Source of the DNA: an uncultured Oscillospiraceae bacterium
GTDB lineage: Bacteria > Bacillota_A > Clostridia > Oscillospirales > Oscillospiraceae
Reading direction: 5' to 3'
Length of the DNA: 8,183 nt
NCBI GenBank assembly: GCA_900770015.1
Contig: CAAGIU010000277.1
Location: forward strand, 1-8,183
Every line of letters starts with the position of its first letter. The stretch's first letter is position 1. This document shows, in pieces, positions 6,130 to 8,183 of this stretch. Both the position numbers and the translations under genes were made by a program. The notes beneath the pieces were generated by a model. The model was not told the DNA's origin and searched no databases. It saw only the letters and a list, made by a program, of their open reading frames with translations.

Positions 6130-6147
6130 TGCGTACGGAAATACGCA
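6130..6147. repeat. Palindrome at the predicted trmL transcription start
   Basis: TGCGTA (6130-6135) and TACGCA (6142-6147) are 6-bp inverted arms around CGGAAA. The site covers the predicted +1 region, so it could be a repressor operator or a small 5' hairpin in the mRNA. Confidence 0.35.
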
Positions 6148-6181
6148 GGTTGTACCCGAATGCGCCCTGGAGGTGGGTTTC

Positions 6182-6664
6182 ATGCTGAATATCGTTTTGG
6201 TTGAGCCTGAGATTCCCCAGAATTGCGGCAACATCGCCAGGACCTGCGCCGCCACCGGAAGCCGCCTGCATCTGGTACGTCCCCTGGGCTTTGACATCTC
6301 GGAAAAGGCCGTCAAGCGTGCCGGACTGGATTACTGGCATTTGGTCGAGGTGATCGATTATGAGAACCTGGACGATTTTTTTGCCCGGAACAACGTGCAG
6401 GAAATGTGGTGCCTGTCCACAAAAGCTCCCCGGAGCTATACAGAGGCGGAATTCCACGACGGATGCTACCTGTTCTTCGGCAAGGAAACCAAGGGCCTTC
6501 CCGAGGACTTTCTGGCGGAGCATTCCGGCAGCTGCGTCCGTATTCCCATGCGCTCCGAAGCCCGGAGCCTGAACCTGAGCAACGCTGTGGCCATCACCAC
6601 CTATGAGGCGCTGCGGCAGCTCTCCTTCCCTTCGTTGAAGGATTATGGAAAAATGCGGGGATAA
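6182..6664 (+). CDS. trmL: tRNA (cytidine/uridine-34) 2'-O-methyltransferase TrmL
   Basis: A 160-residue, single-domain SPOUT methyltransferase, matching the usual TrmL length. It begins [17 protein letters not shown], a near-standard TrmL start. Motif 1 is [13 protein letters not shown] (14-26), motif 2 is [11 protein letters not shown] (97-107), and motif 3 is [20 protein letters not shown] (121-140). Motifs 2 and 3 form the knotted SAM pocket. TrmL acts as a dimer on the 2'-OH of the wobble nucleotide of certain tRNA-Leu isoacceptors, which supports decoding. ATG 6182 is chosen over the in-frame GTG 6173 because GGAGG (6169-6173) lies 8 nt before the ATG and would overlap the GTG. The gene is 38 bp ahead of pgk with no promoter visible between, so it probably leads the glycolytic transcript. 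Confidence 0.92.
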   Translation: MLNIVLVEPEIPQNCGNIARTCAATGSRLHLVRPLGFDISEKAVKRAGLDYWHLVEVIDYENLDDFFARNNVQEMWCLSTKAPRSYTEAEFHDGCYLFFGKETKGLPEDFLAEHSGSCVRIPMRSEARSLNLSNAVAITTYEALRQLSFPSLKDYGKMRG

Positions 6665-6702
6665 CCCCGAAAAATGACATCAGAAATGTGGAGGAAATTG
6701 TC

Positions 6703-7902
<1,200 letters not shown>

Positions 7903-7927
7903 ACATACCCGTTTATGGATCAAATGC

Positions 7928-7952
7928 CCCGGGGAAGTTCTCCTTCCCCGGG
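7928..7952 (+). other. pgk-tpiA intergenic hairpin without a U tract
   Basis: CCCGGGGAAG (7928-7937) pairs with CTTCCCCGGG (7943-7952) in a perfect 10-bp stem with a 5-nt loop. It is followed by AAACAGCAAACC rather than T residues, so it does not look like an efficient intrinsic terminator. It could protect the 3' end of pgk mRNA, mark a processing point, or cause partial attenuation before tpiA. Confidence 0.75.
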
Positions 7953-7982
7953 AAACAGCAAACCCGTAACTTTGTTAATTCT

Positions 7983-7999
7983 TATCATTTTGAATGATA
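7983..7999. repeat. Inverted repeat just upstream of the tpiA ribosome binding site
   Basis: TATCATT (7983-7989) and AATGATA (7993-7999) are 7-bp inverted arms with a 3-bp centre, 9 bp before AGGAG (8009-8013). It could be an operator or a small mRNA hairpin. A TATATA at 8002-8007 might act as a -10, but only a poor -35 (TTCTTA, 7979-7984) is present, so I do not call a promoter. Confidence 0.35.
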
Positions 8000-8021
8000 C
8001 GTATATAGAGGAGAATATCGA

Positions 8022-8183
8022 ATGAACAGAAAGTACCGTAAGACCGTCATTGCCGGTAACTGGAAGATGAACAAGACTCCCTCCGAAACCAAGGAGTTTA
8101 TGACCCAGCTGAAGGCCCAGATGCCCAAGGGCCGCTGGTGTGATGTGGCCCTGTGCGTTCCCGCCGTCTGCACCCCCGCCGCC
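8022..8183 (+). CDS. tpiA: Triosephosphate isomerase, N-terminal fragment
   Basis: The first 54 codons of a gene running off the window end. The N-terminus MNRKYRKTVIAGNWKMNKT carries the hallmark GNWKMN motif, in which Asn and Lys (here Asn13 and Lys15) are active-site residues; the Lys binds the substrate phosphate. The enzyme interconverts dihydroxyacetone phosphate and glyceraldehyde 3-phosphate as a TIM-barrel dimer. ATG 8022 follows AGGAG (8009-8013) by 8 nt. The catalytic His and Glu lie beyond the window. It is 119 bp after pgk; pgk-tpiA is a common Firmicutes order, and co-transcription is probable although the gap contains a hairpin. Confidence 0.95.
   Translation, partial: MNRKYRKTVIAGNWKMNKTPSETKEFMTQLKAQMPKGRWCDVALCVPAVCTPAA

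Overview
The window looks like a chromosomal segment from a moderately GC-rich, low-intergenic-GC Firmicute, most likely a gut-type clostridium of the Oscillospirales (Ruminococcaceae/Oscillospiraceae). The reasons are strong AGGAGG-type ribosome binding sites, sigma-A promoters of TTGAAA/TATAAT type with 17-bp spacers in AT-rich gaps, U-tailed hairpin terminators, and Clostridia-like protein sequences. The taxonomic call is inference. All recognised genes are on the plus strand.

Layout: (1) the 3' end of an rlmB-type 23S rRNA 2'-O-methyltransferase gene (1-186), followed 19 bp later by a 750-residue membrane protein (206-2458). That protein has the layout of a heavy-metal P-type ATPase but has lost nearly all catalytic motifs, and it carries a 200-residue acidic Ala/Pro-rich tail with four 15-residue repeats. 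A strong 14-bp hairpin follows. (2) A 315-bp gap holds three TTTTRCACA boxes at an exact 32-bp period, then a near-consensus promoter, then an EF-G-2-type translational GTPase (2774-4840) with Gly in place of the switch II His, ended by an intrinsic terminator. (3) A monocistronic lipoprotein gene (5051-5896) has its own promoter and terminator; the mature protein appears to hold two related beta-rich repeats. (4) A 285-bp AT-rich gap with a terminator, inverted repeats and a promoter leads into trmL (tRNA wobble 2'-O-methyltransferase), pgk (phosphoglycerate kinase) and the start of tpiA (triosephosphate isomerase), apparently one operon with a hairpin-containing 119-bp gap between pgk and tpiA.

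Functionally the window mixes RNA modification (rlmB, trmL), translation (EF-G paralogue) and lower glycolysis (pgk, tpiA) with two uncharacterised envelope proteins. The most unusual elements are the P-type ATPase pseudoenzyme, the phased box array upstream of the EF-G paralogue, and that paralogue's altered GTPase centre. No mobile element, CRISPR array, tRNA or rRNA was seen. All family assignments come from reading motifs by eye; no database search was done.
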